Positions 1 through 7,490 of a DNA stretch of 10,220 bases are shown here, piece after piece. The stretch is from an uncultured Saprospiraceae bacterium (GTDB lineage Bacteria > Bacteroidota > Bacteroidia > Chitinophagales > Saprospiraceae). Positions within the stretch are counted from its first letter, which is position 1; each line of letters starts with the position of its first letter. The position numbers were made by a program, and so were the translations under genes. The stretch is taken from the NCBI GenBank assembly GCA_937959095.1, contig CALGLY010000682.1, positions 1-10,220 on the forward strand, given 5' to 3'. The notes under the pieces were generated by a model. That model was not told the origin of the DNA and ran no database searches. It saw only the letters and a list, made by a program, of their open reading frames with translations.

Positions 1-63
1 TCTAAAATTCATATTTTGAAATGTCACAATGGAACAAGTAAATAATTTGAATTTAAACAATGT

Positions 64-77
64 ATCAAAATTTTGAT
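64..77. promoter_or_regulatory. 14-bp perfect palindrome upstream of gltB
   Basis: ATCAAAATTTTGAT is identical to its own reverse complement. It lies about 150 bases upstream of the gltB start in a gene-free AT-rich leader. A dimeric regulator could bind it, since glutamate synthase genes are commonly nitrogen-regulated, but AT-rich palindromes also arise by chance. Related TTTGAA/TTTGAT words occur near 15-20 and 46-51. No exact TAnnTTTG promoter box was found in 1-227, so the gltB promoter itself is not located. Confidence 0.25.
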
Positions 78-177
78 TGCTTAATCATCATAAAAACCAA
101 GTATTTTACTTCAAAAAGCATAAAATCATTTCCTTTCTTTACAAGCCAAGACGAAGCACAATTAATTAGATAGTAGC

Positions 178-211
178 GTATTAAGTAAAAGCCAACCCAC
201 CTACTTAATAC
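178..211 (+). promoter_or_regulatory. Hairpin in the gltB 5' leader
   Basis: GTATTAAGTA (178-187) and TACTTAATAC (202-211) are perfect 10-bp inverted repeats separated by 14 bases, ending 16 bases before the gltB ATG. The stem is AT-rich and no T-run follows it, so it is not a standard terminator. It could be a leader RNA structure affecting gltB translation or mRNA stability, or a dyad operator. The repeats are seen directly; the role is inferred. Confidence 0.3.
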
Positions 212-227
212 CTAATACTTACAAAAC

Positions 228-3200
228 ATGGCACAGCAAGGAAAAGGATTGTACGTTCCCTCTATGGAAAAGGACTCTTGCGGAGCAGGACTTATCGCCA
301 ATCTCAATGGCAATAAAACACATAAAGTCATAGAAGATGCCCTAGTGATGCTCCAAAATATGGAACATCGAGGCGCATGCGGTTGCGAACCCAATACAGG
401 CGATGGCGCGGGTATTTTGATACAAATGCCCCATGAGTTTTTCCAGAAGAAATCCCGTGAATTAGGTTTTGAATTACCCAACTTTGGAGAATACGGAGTA
501 GGAGTAGTTTTCTTCCCAGAAGAACGCAATTTGCGCCGCCAATGCCGTGTCCTCTTCAATGATTATGCGGATGATCTGGGTTTTGAAATACTGGGCTATC
601 GCAAAGTCCCCACCGACCACGAAGATTTAGGTGATTCGGCACTCGCTACCGAGCCACGTGTAGAACATGTCTTTGTGAAGCCTGTAGAGCCAATGGATAA
701 AAAAGCACTAGAGCGTCGTCTTTATATTCTACGAAAATTTGCCACGCACAATATCCATAAGACCTATCCGCAATCCGCAGCCTCTTTTTATTTGACCTCT
801 TTTTCCTACAAAACAATCGTTTATAAAGGACAATTGACGACCTATCAAGTCCGTCCTTATTTCCCTGATTTGCATGATGAATTGTGTAAATCTGCAATCG
901 CGCTGGTACATTCGCGCTTTTCTACCAATACGACACCGAAGTGGAAGCTCGCGCAGCCTTTCCGTTACATTGCGCACAATGGCGAAATCAACACCATACA
1001 AGGCAATCTAAATTGGTGGAAATCGAAAGAAGTACAATTTGCTTCGTCTTTGTTCTCAAAAGAAGAACTCGAAATGCTCATGCCTATATGCGGAACAGGG
1101 CATTCCGATTCAGGGCATTTTGATAATGTAGTAGAATTTTTGGTACTTAGTGGTCGTTCGCTACCGACTGCTTTGATGATGATGATACCAGAAGCTTGGC
1201 AGCACGATGAACAAATGGACGACAACAAACGCGCGTTCTATCAATACCACAAAAACCTGATGGAAGCTTGGGATGGACCAGCCTCTATGTGCTTCACGGA
1301 TGGTATTTTGGTCGGCGCGACTTTAGATAGAAATGGTTTGCGTCCTGCGCGCTACTGCCTCACCGATGATAATACGTTAATCGTCGCGTCCGAAGCAGGT
1401 GCGTTGCCGATAGACCAATCGAAAGTCGTACTAAAAGGACGCTTGCAACCAGGTAAAATGCTCATTGCTGATCTCGACGAACACCGCATCATTGGCGATG
1501 AAGAATTGAAGCAGGTTATTTGCAATCGACAACCATACCGCGAATGGCTGAATGAATATCAAATAAGTCTCAATGATCTCCCTGAAACAACAAGCCTAAA
1601 CGAAGAAGTGCTATTAGACGAAAAAACACTTTTTACTAAGCAACAAGCATTTGGCTACACCAAAGAAGATCTAAAATTCATCCTCGAACCGATGATAAAA
1701 GCAGGCAAAGACCCGCTCGGTTCTATGGGAACAGATACGCCGCTTGCCGTTTTGTCGCATCAGGCGCAGCACTTAGCGAATTACTTTAAGCAATTGTTCG
1801 CGCAAGTGACCAATCCTCCGATTGACCCGATTCGGGAGCGTTCGGTGATGTCGCTCTACGCGCTTTTGGGCGGTGCAAGAAATATATTGGTCGAAACGCC
1901 CGAACATTGTGAAGCAATTCATTTAGATACGCCTATTCTTAAAAATGAAGAAATAGCGAAGCTCAAATACCTCAATCATCCGCGTTTCAAATCGGGTATG
2001 ATTGATATGGTTTTCAAAGCCGACCATCAGAAAGGGCGACTGAGTGCAGCTATTGACCACATTTGCGCTATCGCGGAAGATTATGCTCGAAATGGCGTGA
2101 ATATCCTTATTCTTTCGGATCGAAATATCTCTAGTAATCTCGCTCCTATTCCATCTTTGATGGCTGTCGGCGCGATTCACCACCATCTCATTCGTAAAGG
2201 ACTTCGTTCTGAAACGTCCATTGTAGTAGAAGCAGGGGACATCCGCGAAACGCATCATTTTGCTACCCTTATAGGCTATGGTGCAAGTGCGATAAATCCC
2301 TATTTGACGTTCTCGACTTTGGCTTCTTTGCATAAAAAGAACCTCTTCGGAGAAGATATGTCGCTCGATAAAATTTTCCAGACTTATAATAAAGCGATTG
2401 GAAAAGGCATCTTGAAAATCATGTCTAAAATCGGCATTTCTACTTTGCAATCCTATCAAGGTGCGCAGATTTTCGAGGCTTTAGGTATTCATAGTGAAGT
2501 GGTAGAAAAGTGTTTCACTGGCACGGTTTCTCGTATACAAGGCGTAGGTTTCGATGGCATTGCAGCAGAAGCTTTGGCATGGCATAAACTTGCCTTTCCA
2601 GAAAAAGCTGCCGCTCGTCCACAGCTACAAGATGGCGGTATTTATCAATGGAAACGACGGGGAGAAGTGCATATTTTCAATCCGCAATCGGTGCATTTGC
2701 TTCAACATGCTGCCCGAAAAGCAGATTATACTGCCTATAAAAAATATGCGGCACTCATCAATGAACAAACCAAAAAAGCCTTTACGTTACGTGGCTTATT
2801 AGACTTCCGAAAAGCAGCTTCTATTTCTATAGATGAAGTAGAACCAATAGAAAATATCCTAAAACGATTCGTGACAGGCGCGATGTCTTTCGGCTCTATT
2901 TCGCATGAAGCACACTCGACTTTAGCGATTGCAATGAACCGCATAGGCGCGAAAAGCAATAGTGGCGAAGGCGGGGAAGATGAAATGCGCTTCGCTAAAA
3001 AAGAGAATGGCGATTGGGAACGCTCTGCTACTAAACAAGTTGCTTCGGGACGCTTCGGAGTCACCATAAATTACCTCACCAATGCCGAGGAACTCCAAAT
3101 AAAAATGGCACAAGGCGCGAAACCCGGAGAGGGCGGACAACTGCCAGGGCATAAAGTCGATGAGTGGATTGGGCGCGTCCGACACTCGACACCAGGAGTA

Positions 3201-4766
3201 GGTTTGATTTCGCCACCACCGCACCACGATATCTATTCCATCGAAGATTTAGCGCAGCTTATTTTTGATTTAAAAAATGCCAATCGCGCAGCACGTATAA
3301 ATGTAAAGCTGGTCTCCAAAGCAGGCGTGGGCATTATCGCATCGGGTGTAGCGAAAGCACATGCGGATGCTATCTTGATTTCGGGACACGATGGCGGAAC
3401 GGGTGCGTCGCCTTTGAGTTCTATTCGTCATGCAGGTTTGCCGTGGGAATTGGGCTTGGCAGAAACGCACCAAACCCTCGTAAAAAACAAACTCCGTGAT
3501 CGTGTACGTGTCCAAACCGATGGACAAATCCGTACAGGACGCGACCTAGCAATTGCCACGCTTTTGGGTGCAGAAGAATGGGGCGTAGCTACTGCCGCGC
3601 TTGTAGTGGAGGGCTGCATTATGATGCGTAAATGCCACATGAATACCTGTCCTGTCGGTATTGCTACACAAAATCCTGACCTACGGAAACGCTTCACCGC
3701 CAAGCCAGAACACATTATCAACTTTTTCACCTACTTAGCAGAAGACCTCCGCGAATACATGGCACAACTGGGCTTCCGTACCGTAGATGAAATGGTAGGA
3801 AAAGTGGAACTACTGCGCTTCAAGAAAGGCGTAAATTATTGGAAATACAAGCAACTTGATTTAAGTCCAATCCTTTATAAAGAACCCGTGGAAGAAGATG
3901 CAAAAGTCTATAAATCGGTGGAGCAAGATCATGGCTTGGAGCAGATTTTAGATTTAAGGCTTATCAATAAAGCGCGGCTTGCGCTGAATCATGGCAAGGG
4001 CATCAGTGCGGATTTTCCTATCCGAAATGTGGATAGAGCTACAGGCACGATGCTATCGAATGAAGTGGCGAAAAAATACGGCAGTCAAGGCTTACCCGAT
4101 GGTACAATTAAGTACCGCTTCCGAGGTTCAGCAGGACAAAGCTTCGGCGCATTTGGTGCGAAAGGTCTAGAATTCATCCTAGAAGGCGAATCGAATGACT
4201 ATTTCGGTAAAGGGCTTTCTGGTGCGCGGCTCGTCGTGCGTCCTGATCGTAACGCAAAATTTGAAGCACACGAAAATATCATCATCGGGAATGTCGCTTT
4301 CTATGGCGCGACTTCGGGCGAAGCCTTTATACGCGGTAAAGCAGGGGAACGCTTCGCTGTGCGGAATTCGGGCGTACATACGGTCATCGAAGGCATCGGC
4401 GATCATGGTTGTGAGTATATGACAGGTGGTCGCGTGGTTATCCTTGGTGAAACAGGTAAGAATTTCGCGGCAGGTATGAGTGGCGGCATTGCTTACGTCT
4501 ATAATCCGAAAGGCAAATTTGAAGAAAATTGTAATGCGGAAATGGTGGATTTAGACCCGCTTTCTAAAGCAGATGCAGAGGAATTAAAAACGCTTATTTC
4601 TAAACATTTTCAATATACGGATAGCAGCGTCGCGCTACATATTTTGGACAATTGGAAAACAGAAAGCAAGCATTTTACCAAAGTCATGCCGCGTGATTAT
4701 AAGCGGGTATTGCAGGAGCAGAAAGAAAAATCGAAGAAGGAAAAGGTCGCGAAGGTTGCCGCCTAG
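228..4766 (+). CDS. gltB: Glutamate synthase, large (alpha) subunit
   Basis: This is the large subunit of glutamate synthase (GOGAT). It hydrolyses glutamine, channels the ammonia inside the protein, and forms glutamate from 2-oxoglutarate using electrons passed on by GltD. At 1512 residues it is close to the usual bacterial length of about 1500. The N-terminal class II amidotransferase has its catalytic cysteine at Cys18 (SCGAG), implying a 17-residue propeptide that is cleaved off. HSRFSTNT (228-235) and HNGEINT (250-256) are typical active-site segments. A central domain follows, then the FMN-binding synthase domain starting near GAMSFGS (884-890). Cys1130, Cys1136 and Cys1141 (C-x5-C-x4-C) match the 3Fe-4S ligands. 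A GXGXG beta-helix domain starts around residue 1300. The tail is lysine-rich. The ATG at 228 fits the family N-terminus; no clear ribosome binding site is visible. No frameshift or missing key residue was seen. The enzyme acts in the cytoplasm. Confidence 0.98.
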   Translation: MAQQGKGLYVPSMEKDSCGAGLIANLNGNKTHKVIEDALVMLQNMEHRGACGCEPNTGDGAGILIQMPHEFFQKKSRELGFELPNFGEYGVGVVFFPEERNLRRQCRVLFNDYADDLGFEILGYRKVPTDHEDLGDSALATEPRVEHVFVKPVEPMDKKALERRLYILRKFATHNIHKTYPQSAASFYLTSFSYKTIVYKGQLTTYQVRPYFPDLHDELCKSAIALVHSRFSTNTTPKWKLAQPFRYIAHNGEINTIQGNLNWWKSKEVQFASSLFSKEELEMLMPICGTGHSDSGHFDNVVEFLVLSGRSLPTALMMMIPEAWQHDEQMDDNKRAFYQYHKNLMEAWDGPASMCFTDGILVGATLDRNGLRPARYCLTDDNTLIVASEAGALPIDQSKVVLKGRLQPGKMLIADLDEHRIIGDEELKQVICNRQPYREWLNEYQISLNDLPETTSLNEEVLLDEKTLFTKQQAFGYTKEDLKFILEPMIKAGKDPLGSMGTDTPLAVLSHQAQHLANYFKQLFAQVTNPPIDPIRERSVMSLYALLGGARNILVETPEHCEAIHLDTPILKNEEIAKLKYLNHPRFKSGMIDMVFKADHQKGRLSAAIDHICAIAEDYARNGVNILILSDRNISSNLAPIPSLMAVGAIHHHLIRKGLRSETSIVVEAGDIRETHHFATLIGYGASAINPYLTFSTLASLHKKNLFGEDMSLDKIFQTYNKAIGKGILKIMSKIGISTLQSYQGAQIFEALGIHSEVVEKCFTGTVSRIQGVGFDGIAAEALAWHKLAFPEKAAARPQLQDGGIYQWKRRGEVHIFNPQSVHLLQHAARKADYTAYKKYAALINEQTKKAFTLRGLLDFRKAASISIDEVEPIENILKRFVTGAMSFGSISHEAHSTLAIAMNRIGAKSNSGEGGEDEMRFAKKENGDWERSATKQVASGRFGVTINYLTNAEELQIKMAQGAKPGEGGQLPGHKVDEWIGRVRHSTPGVGLISPPPHHDIYSIEDLAQLIFDLKNANRAARINVKLVSKAGVGIIASGVAKAHADAILISGHDGGTGASPLSSIRHAGLPWELGLAETHQTLVKNKLRDRVRVQTDGQIRTGRDLAIATLLGAEEWGVATAALVVEGCIMMRKCHMNTCPVGIATQNPDLRKRFTAKPEHIINFFTYLAEDLREYMAQLGFRTVDEMVGKVELLRFKKGVNYWKYKQLDLSPILYKEPVEEDAKVYKSVEQDHGLEQILDLRLINKARLALNHGKGISADFPIRNVDRATGTMLSNEVAKKYGSQGLPDGTIKYRFRGSAGQSFGAFGAKGLEFILEGESNDYFGKGLSGARLVVRPDRNAKFEAHENIIIGNVAFYGATSGEAFIRGKAGERFAVRNSGVHTVIEGIGDHGCEYMTGGRVVILGETGKNFAAGMSGGIAYVYNPKGKFEENCNAEMVDLDPLSKADAEELKTLISKHFQYTDSSVALHILDNWKTESKHFTKVMPRDYKRVLQEQKEKSKKEKVAKVAA

Positions 4767-4786
4767 TCATTTGTATGTTATTTTTG
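4756..4786 (+). promoter_or_regulatory. Bacteroidota-type promoter (TTG-N20-TAnnTTTG)
   Basis: TATTTTTG at 4779-4786 matches the Bacteroidota -7 consensus TAnnTTTG exactly. A TTG at 4756-4758 stands 20 bases upstream, as expected for the -33 element. The promoter overlaps the 3' end of gltB and lies about 78 bases before the SRPBCC gene. It could let the genes from 4864 onward, possibly including gltD, be transcribed separately from gltB. The match is seen; activity is inferred. Confidence 0.45.
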
Positions 4787-4863
4787 TAGGAACACCTGAA
4801 TTGAAAATGCTTGATGCAAAGCCTATTTTTAGTTCATTTTTTCTAATACAAAAACATAAACAA

Positions 4864-5463
4864 ATGAAAATTTTGAAATACGTCCTTTATGCAATTATTG
4901 CACTCGTAATTCTATTTTTCGCAATGGGCTTTATGAATCCTTTTGTCAAATACGGTCATAGTATTACCGTAGATAAGCCGATTAAGGAAGCTTGGGCGGT
5001 CATGCAGGATGCGTCTAAGTTTGAGCAATGGCTCGCTGGGTTTAAGAGTATTGAATTGATTAGTGGAGAAGAAGGAGCAGTTGGGAGCAAGTATAAAGTT
5101 ATAGTGAAGCCAAGCGAAGAGGAAGATGATTTTGAAATGATACAAACGATTACATCCTTGAACGAATTTGACCATGTTACCTTAGATTTCGATAGCGATT
5201 TCATGGATTTTGTGCAAACGACTTCTTTTGAAGAAAAGGATGGAACAACAAAGATAACTACAGATTCTAAAGTGATTGGCAAGTCTATAATATCGCGCGC
5301 TATGTTTGCCATCATGGAGAAATTAGGGAGGGCTTTTACGACACAAGAAGCCGAAAATATCGAAAATTTGAAAAAAGTAATCGAGGAAAATACGACGGAT
5401 TATTATCCAACAATCAAGGTCGTAGAGGATGAAGTTGTAGAAGACTTGATAAATGGAAACTAG
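4864..5463 (+). CDS. Membrane-anchored SRPBCC (START/polyketide cyclase-like) protein
   Basis: The product is 199 residues. A hydrophobic helix at about residues 5-22 follows a short basic N-terminus, suggesting one transmembrane anchor with the rest outside the inner membrane. Residues from about 31 (SITVDKPIKEAWAVMQDASK) have the opening beta strand and helix of the SRPBCC ligand-binding fold, with the later pattern also fitting (beta strands, then a long C-terminal helix around 140-170). The ligand is unknown; the family binds hydrophobic molecules or acts as cyclases and hydrolases. The C-terminal 30 residues are acidic. I chose the ATG at 4864. The frame stays open upstream to 4693, but that part overlaps gltB, reads as a basic out-of-frame copy of the gltB tail, and would sit upstream of the candidate promoter. 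It lies between gltB and gltD, and the next gene's start overlaps its stop codon. Confidence 0.75.
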   Translation: MKILKYVLYAIIALVILFFAMGFMNPFVKYGHSITVDKPIKEAWAVMQDASKFEQWLAGFKSIELISGEEGAVGSKYKVIVKPSEEEDDFEMIQTITSLNEFDHVTLDFDSDFMDFVQTTSFEEKDGTTKITTDSKVIGKSIISRAMFAIMEKLGRAFTTQEAENIENLKKVIEENTTDYYPTIKVVEDEVVEDLINGN

Positions 5464-5572
5464 ATTTCAAGCATATGTTCAACTATTAGAACGTACGGGA
5501 GATTGGGCAGCTAAGCGCGGACTATCTACAAATAATGGAAGATTACTACGCAGAAGATATAGTACAAATTGA
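5453..5572 (+). other. Out-of-frame 5' part of the NTF2-like gene
   Basis: An ATG at 5453 overlaps the stop codon of the SRPBCC gene by 11 bases, an arrangement typical of translational coupling. It opens a 39-codon frame starting METRFQAYVQLLERTGDW, which resembles the first amphipathic helix of NTF2/SnoaL-like proteins, and stops at TGA 5570-5572. The conserved remainder of such a protein continues in another frame from 5490 onward. Joining the two with one base removed, for example in the GGG at 5505-5507 or 5497-5499, gives a 127-residue protein of normal family length. This is either a real frameshift mutation or a sequence error; I cannot tell which. Confidence 0.55.
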
Positions 5573-5837
5573 AAATTCAGATGCACCAATACAAGGTAAA
5601 ACACGATTACTGGCGATGGAAGTACAGAATTTTGAAGGGGTACATGCTGTCGAAACGAAACTTAGTGATTGTGTAATAGACGAAGCAACAGCTAGCGTTT
5701 GGGGTATAATGACCATTCGATTTCACTCGAAAAAATTAGGCAAGAAACGCTTAGAAGAAGCCTTTTTACAAAAGTGGAAAGATGGAAAAATTATCTATCA
5801 GCGATTTTTTTACAAGCAATATTTGGACGATATATGA
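5535..5837 (+). CDS. NTF2/SnoaL-like protein, probably missing its N-terminus by frameshift
   Basis: The open frame gives 100 residues from the first ATG (MEDYYAEDIVQIEN). The pattern YYAEDIVQIEN, then a helix (GKTRLLAMEVQNF), then long beta strands ending in W-x-DGKI-x-YQRFFY is characteristic of the NTF2-like cone fold, whose members are small enzymes or ligand binders; no substrate can be assigned. The family is usually 110-150 residues and begins with a helix that is absent here. The frame is open upstream only back to a TAG at 5487-5489, and the missing helix is encoded in another frame from ATG 5453. The gene may therefore be a pseudogene or carry a one-base sequence error; a short product starting at 5535 remains possible. 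It follows the SRPBCC gene directly and ends 57 bases before gltD, so all four plus-strand genes may share a transcript. Confidence 0.65.
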   Translation: MEDYYAEDIVQIENSDAPIQGKTRLLAMEVQNFEGVHAVETKLSDCVIDEATASVWGIMTIRFHSKKLGKKRLEEAFLQKWKDGKIIYQRFFYKQYLDDI

Positions 5838-5856
5838 GCTGCGGAAGCATCCAAAA

Positions 5857-5888
5857 ATCTCATATCTCGCGTCTCACATCTCAAATCT
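5857..5888. repeat. Short degenerate TCTCA-type tandem repeat
   Basis: Between the NTF2-like gene and gltD the sequence consists of near-copies of a 7-base word: TCTCATA, TCTCGCG, TCTCACA, TCTCAAA, TCTAG. It fills most of the 57-base gap and ends 6 bases before the gltD ATG. It is too short and too degenerate to be a CRISPR. It probably arose by slippage; no function is evident. Confidence 0.5.
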
Positions 5889-5894
5889 AGAAAA

Positions 5895-7364
5895 ATGGGC
5901 AATCCAAAAGGGTTTTTAACACATACGAGAGAATTACCATCCGCACGCGACCCGAAGGTCAGAGTGGGTGACTATAAGGAGATATACGAAGAATTTCCAG
6001 TAGAAAAAACGACCACGCAAGCCTCGCGCTGCATGGATTGTGGGATTCCCTTTTGCCATAATGGTTGCCCTTTAGGAAATATCATCCCAGAGTTCAATGA
6101 TGCCGTCTATGAAGAGAATTGGGAACTGGCTTTTGAGATTTTGAGTTCCACCAATAATTTCCCTGAATTCACGGGACGCATCTGTCCTGCGCCTTGCGAA
6201 TCGGCTTGTGTGTTGGGCATCAATCAGCCACCCGTAGCGATTGAGCATATCGAAAAAACGATAGCCGAGGTAGCTTATGAAAAAGGCTACATTCGTCCGA
6301 AACCACCGACGGTGCGAACGGGTAAAAAGGTGGCTGTAGTAGGTTCTGGTCCATCGGGTTTGGCGGCAGCCGCGCAGTTGAATAAAGCAGGTCATTTCGT
6401 GACCGTTTTTGAGCGCGACGATAGAGTAGGGGGCTTGCTCCGCTATGGCATTCCTGATTTTAAATTGGAAAAATGGGTCGTAGAGCGCAGAGTAGCAATG
6501 ATGGAAGCGGAAGGCGTACGCTTTCGCACGAGTACTAATATTGGTGTGGACATCAGCGCGAAGGAACTACAAGCAGAATTCGATGCAGTAGTGCTATGTG
6601 GTGGTTCTACCGTTCCGCGTGATTTACCGATTGATGGACGCAACTTGAAAGGCATTCACTTTGCCATGGACTTTTTGAAGCAAAATAATAAACGTGTAGC
6701 AGGTGACAACATCCCCAAAGCTGGCACATTAACTGCAAAAAATAAAAATGTCCTCGTCATAGGTGGCGGTGATACAGGCTCGGATTGTGTGGGAACATCC
6801 AACCGACATGGCGCGAAGAACGTCACGCAGATTGAACTCCTAGTCAAGCCACCTGCAAGCCGTTCGGAAGAGACACCTTGGCCGCTTTGGCCAATGCAAA
6901 TCCGCACTTCCTCTTCCCATGAAGAAGGCTGCGAACGGAAATGGGCAATTTTGACCAAAAAATTCATAGGCGATAAAAACGGCAAACTCAAAGCCGTAGA
7001 ACTCGTAGACATCGAATGGCAATTTGAAAAAGGAAAACGTTCTCGTTTCGTGGAAGTAGAAGGTTCTGCACGAGAAATTCCTTGCGAATTAGCATTGCTT
7101 GCAATTGGCTATTTACACCCACAGAAAAAAGGTATGTTGGAACAATTCGGATTGGAATTGGATGGACGCGGTAATGTACAAACAACCGACTACGCCACTT
7201 CCGTAGCAGGCATTTTTTCCGCAGGTGATATGCGACGCGGGCAATCGCTCGTGGTGTGGGCAATCAGCGAAGGGCGCGAGGCCGCAAAAGCGGTGGATAC
7301 CTACCTGATGGGTAGCACGGTGCTGGAAGGGAAGGATGATTCGCGGGTAGAAGTGACTGTCTGA
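5895..7364 (+). CDS. gltD: Glutamate synthase, small (beta) subunit
   Basis: This 489-residue protein is the NADPH-oxidising subunit of glutamate synthase. It takes electrons from NADPH through FAD and iron-sulphur clusters and passes them to GltB. The N-terminal domain carries the two cysteine groups expected for 4Fe-4S clusters: Cys46, Cys49, Cys54, Cys58 and Cys97, Cys101, Cys105. The FAD-binding Rossmann motif GSGPSG lies at 150-155, followed by the VFERDDRVGGLLRYGIP segment typical of the family. The NADPH-binding motif GGGDTG lies at 290-295. The second FAD motif GIFSAGDMRRGQSLVVWAI is near the C-terminus. Length and motifs are normal for GltD. The ATG at 5895 starts the conserved N-terminus (MGNPKGFLTH); no ribosome binding site is obvious. 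Homologous modules occur in other oxidoreductases such as dihydropyrimidine dehydrogenase, but gltB upstream settles the assignment. Confidence 0.97.
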   Translation: MGNPKGFLTHTRELPSARDPKVRVGDYKEIYEEFPVEKTTTQASRCMDCGIPFCHNGCPLGNIIPEFNDAVYEENWELAFEILSSTNNFPEFTGRICPAPCESACVLGINQPPVAIEHIEKTIAEVAYEKGYIRPKPPTVRTGKKVAVVGSGPSGLAAAAQLNKAGHFVTVFERDDRVGGLLRYGIPDFKLEKWVVERRVAMMEAEGVRFRTSTNIGVDISAKELQAEFDAVVLCGGSTVPRDLPIDGRNLKGIHFAMDFLKQNNKRVAGDNIPKAGTLTAKNKNVLVIGGGDTGSDCVGTSNRHGAKNVTQIELLVKPPASRSEETPWPLWPMQIRTSSSHEEGCERKWAILTKKFIGDKNGKLKAVELVDIEWQFEKGKRSRFVEVEGSAREIPCELALLAIGYLHPQKKGMLEQFGLELDGRGNVQTTDYATSVAGIFSAGDMRRGQSLVVWAISEGREAAKAVDTYLMGSTVLEGKDDSRVEVTV

Positions 7365-7452
7365 ATTGATTATTTTGATTCTCAGGCAAATCCCGTTAAT
7401 TAGTCAAAAGCGACTAAAATAGGTAATTTGAGGTGTTCAAAACCAGACAGTC
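7355..7452. terminator. Nested inverted repeat after gltD, possible bidirectional terminator
   Basis: GACTGTCTG (7355-7363, overlapping the gltD stop codon) is perfectly inverted at 7444-7452 (CAGACAGTC). Between them, TTAGTC (7400-7405) and GACTAA (7412-7417) form an inner stem with a 6-base loop, and further partial complementarity lies in between. The stretch separates the plus-strand gltD from genes pointing toward it on the minus strand, where a two-way terminator would be expected. There is no strong GC stem or T-run, so intrinsic termination is uncertain. It could also be remains of a palindromic element. Confidence 0.35.
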
Positions 7453-7457
7453 CAAAG

Positions 7458-7478
7458 GAGATATGTTTCAAATATCTC
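7458..7478. terminator. Small hairpin between convergent genes
   Basis: GAGATAT (7458-7464) and ATATCTC (7472-7478) form a perfect 7-bp stem with a 7-base loop, 12 bases from the stop codon of the minus-strand P-loop gene. It could help end or protect that transcript. The stem is AT-rich with no clear U-run, so the terminator call is tentative. Confidence 0.25.
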
Positions 7479-7490
7479 AAATAGTTGTTC

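Noticed and set aside
1923..2459. 178-codon antisense open frame inside gltB
   Set aside because: It is a shadow of the conserved gltB coding sequence; its translation has no recognisable domain, and the sense frame is unambiguous.
4693..4863. N-terminal extension of the SRPBCC gene to an ATG at 4693
   Set aside because: It overlaps gltB by 74 bases, is a basic out-of-frame reading of the lysine-rich gltB tail, and would displace the transmembrane helix from the N-terminus. ATG 4864 gives a normal protein.
5490..5570. Programmed ribosomal frameshift in the NTF2-like gene
   Set aside because: No known slippery signal or downstream structure was recognised, and the family is not known for recoding. 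A mutation or sequence error is simpler.
5857..5888. CRISPR-like repeat
   Set aside because: Units are about 7 bases, degenerate and directly adjacent with no spacers.
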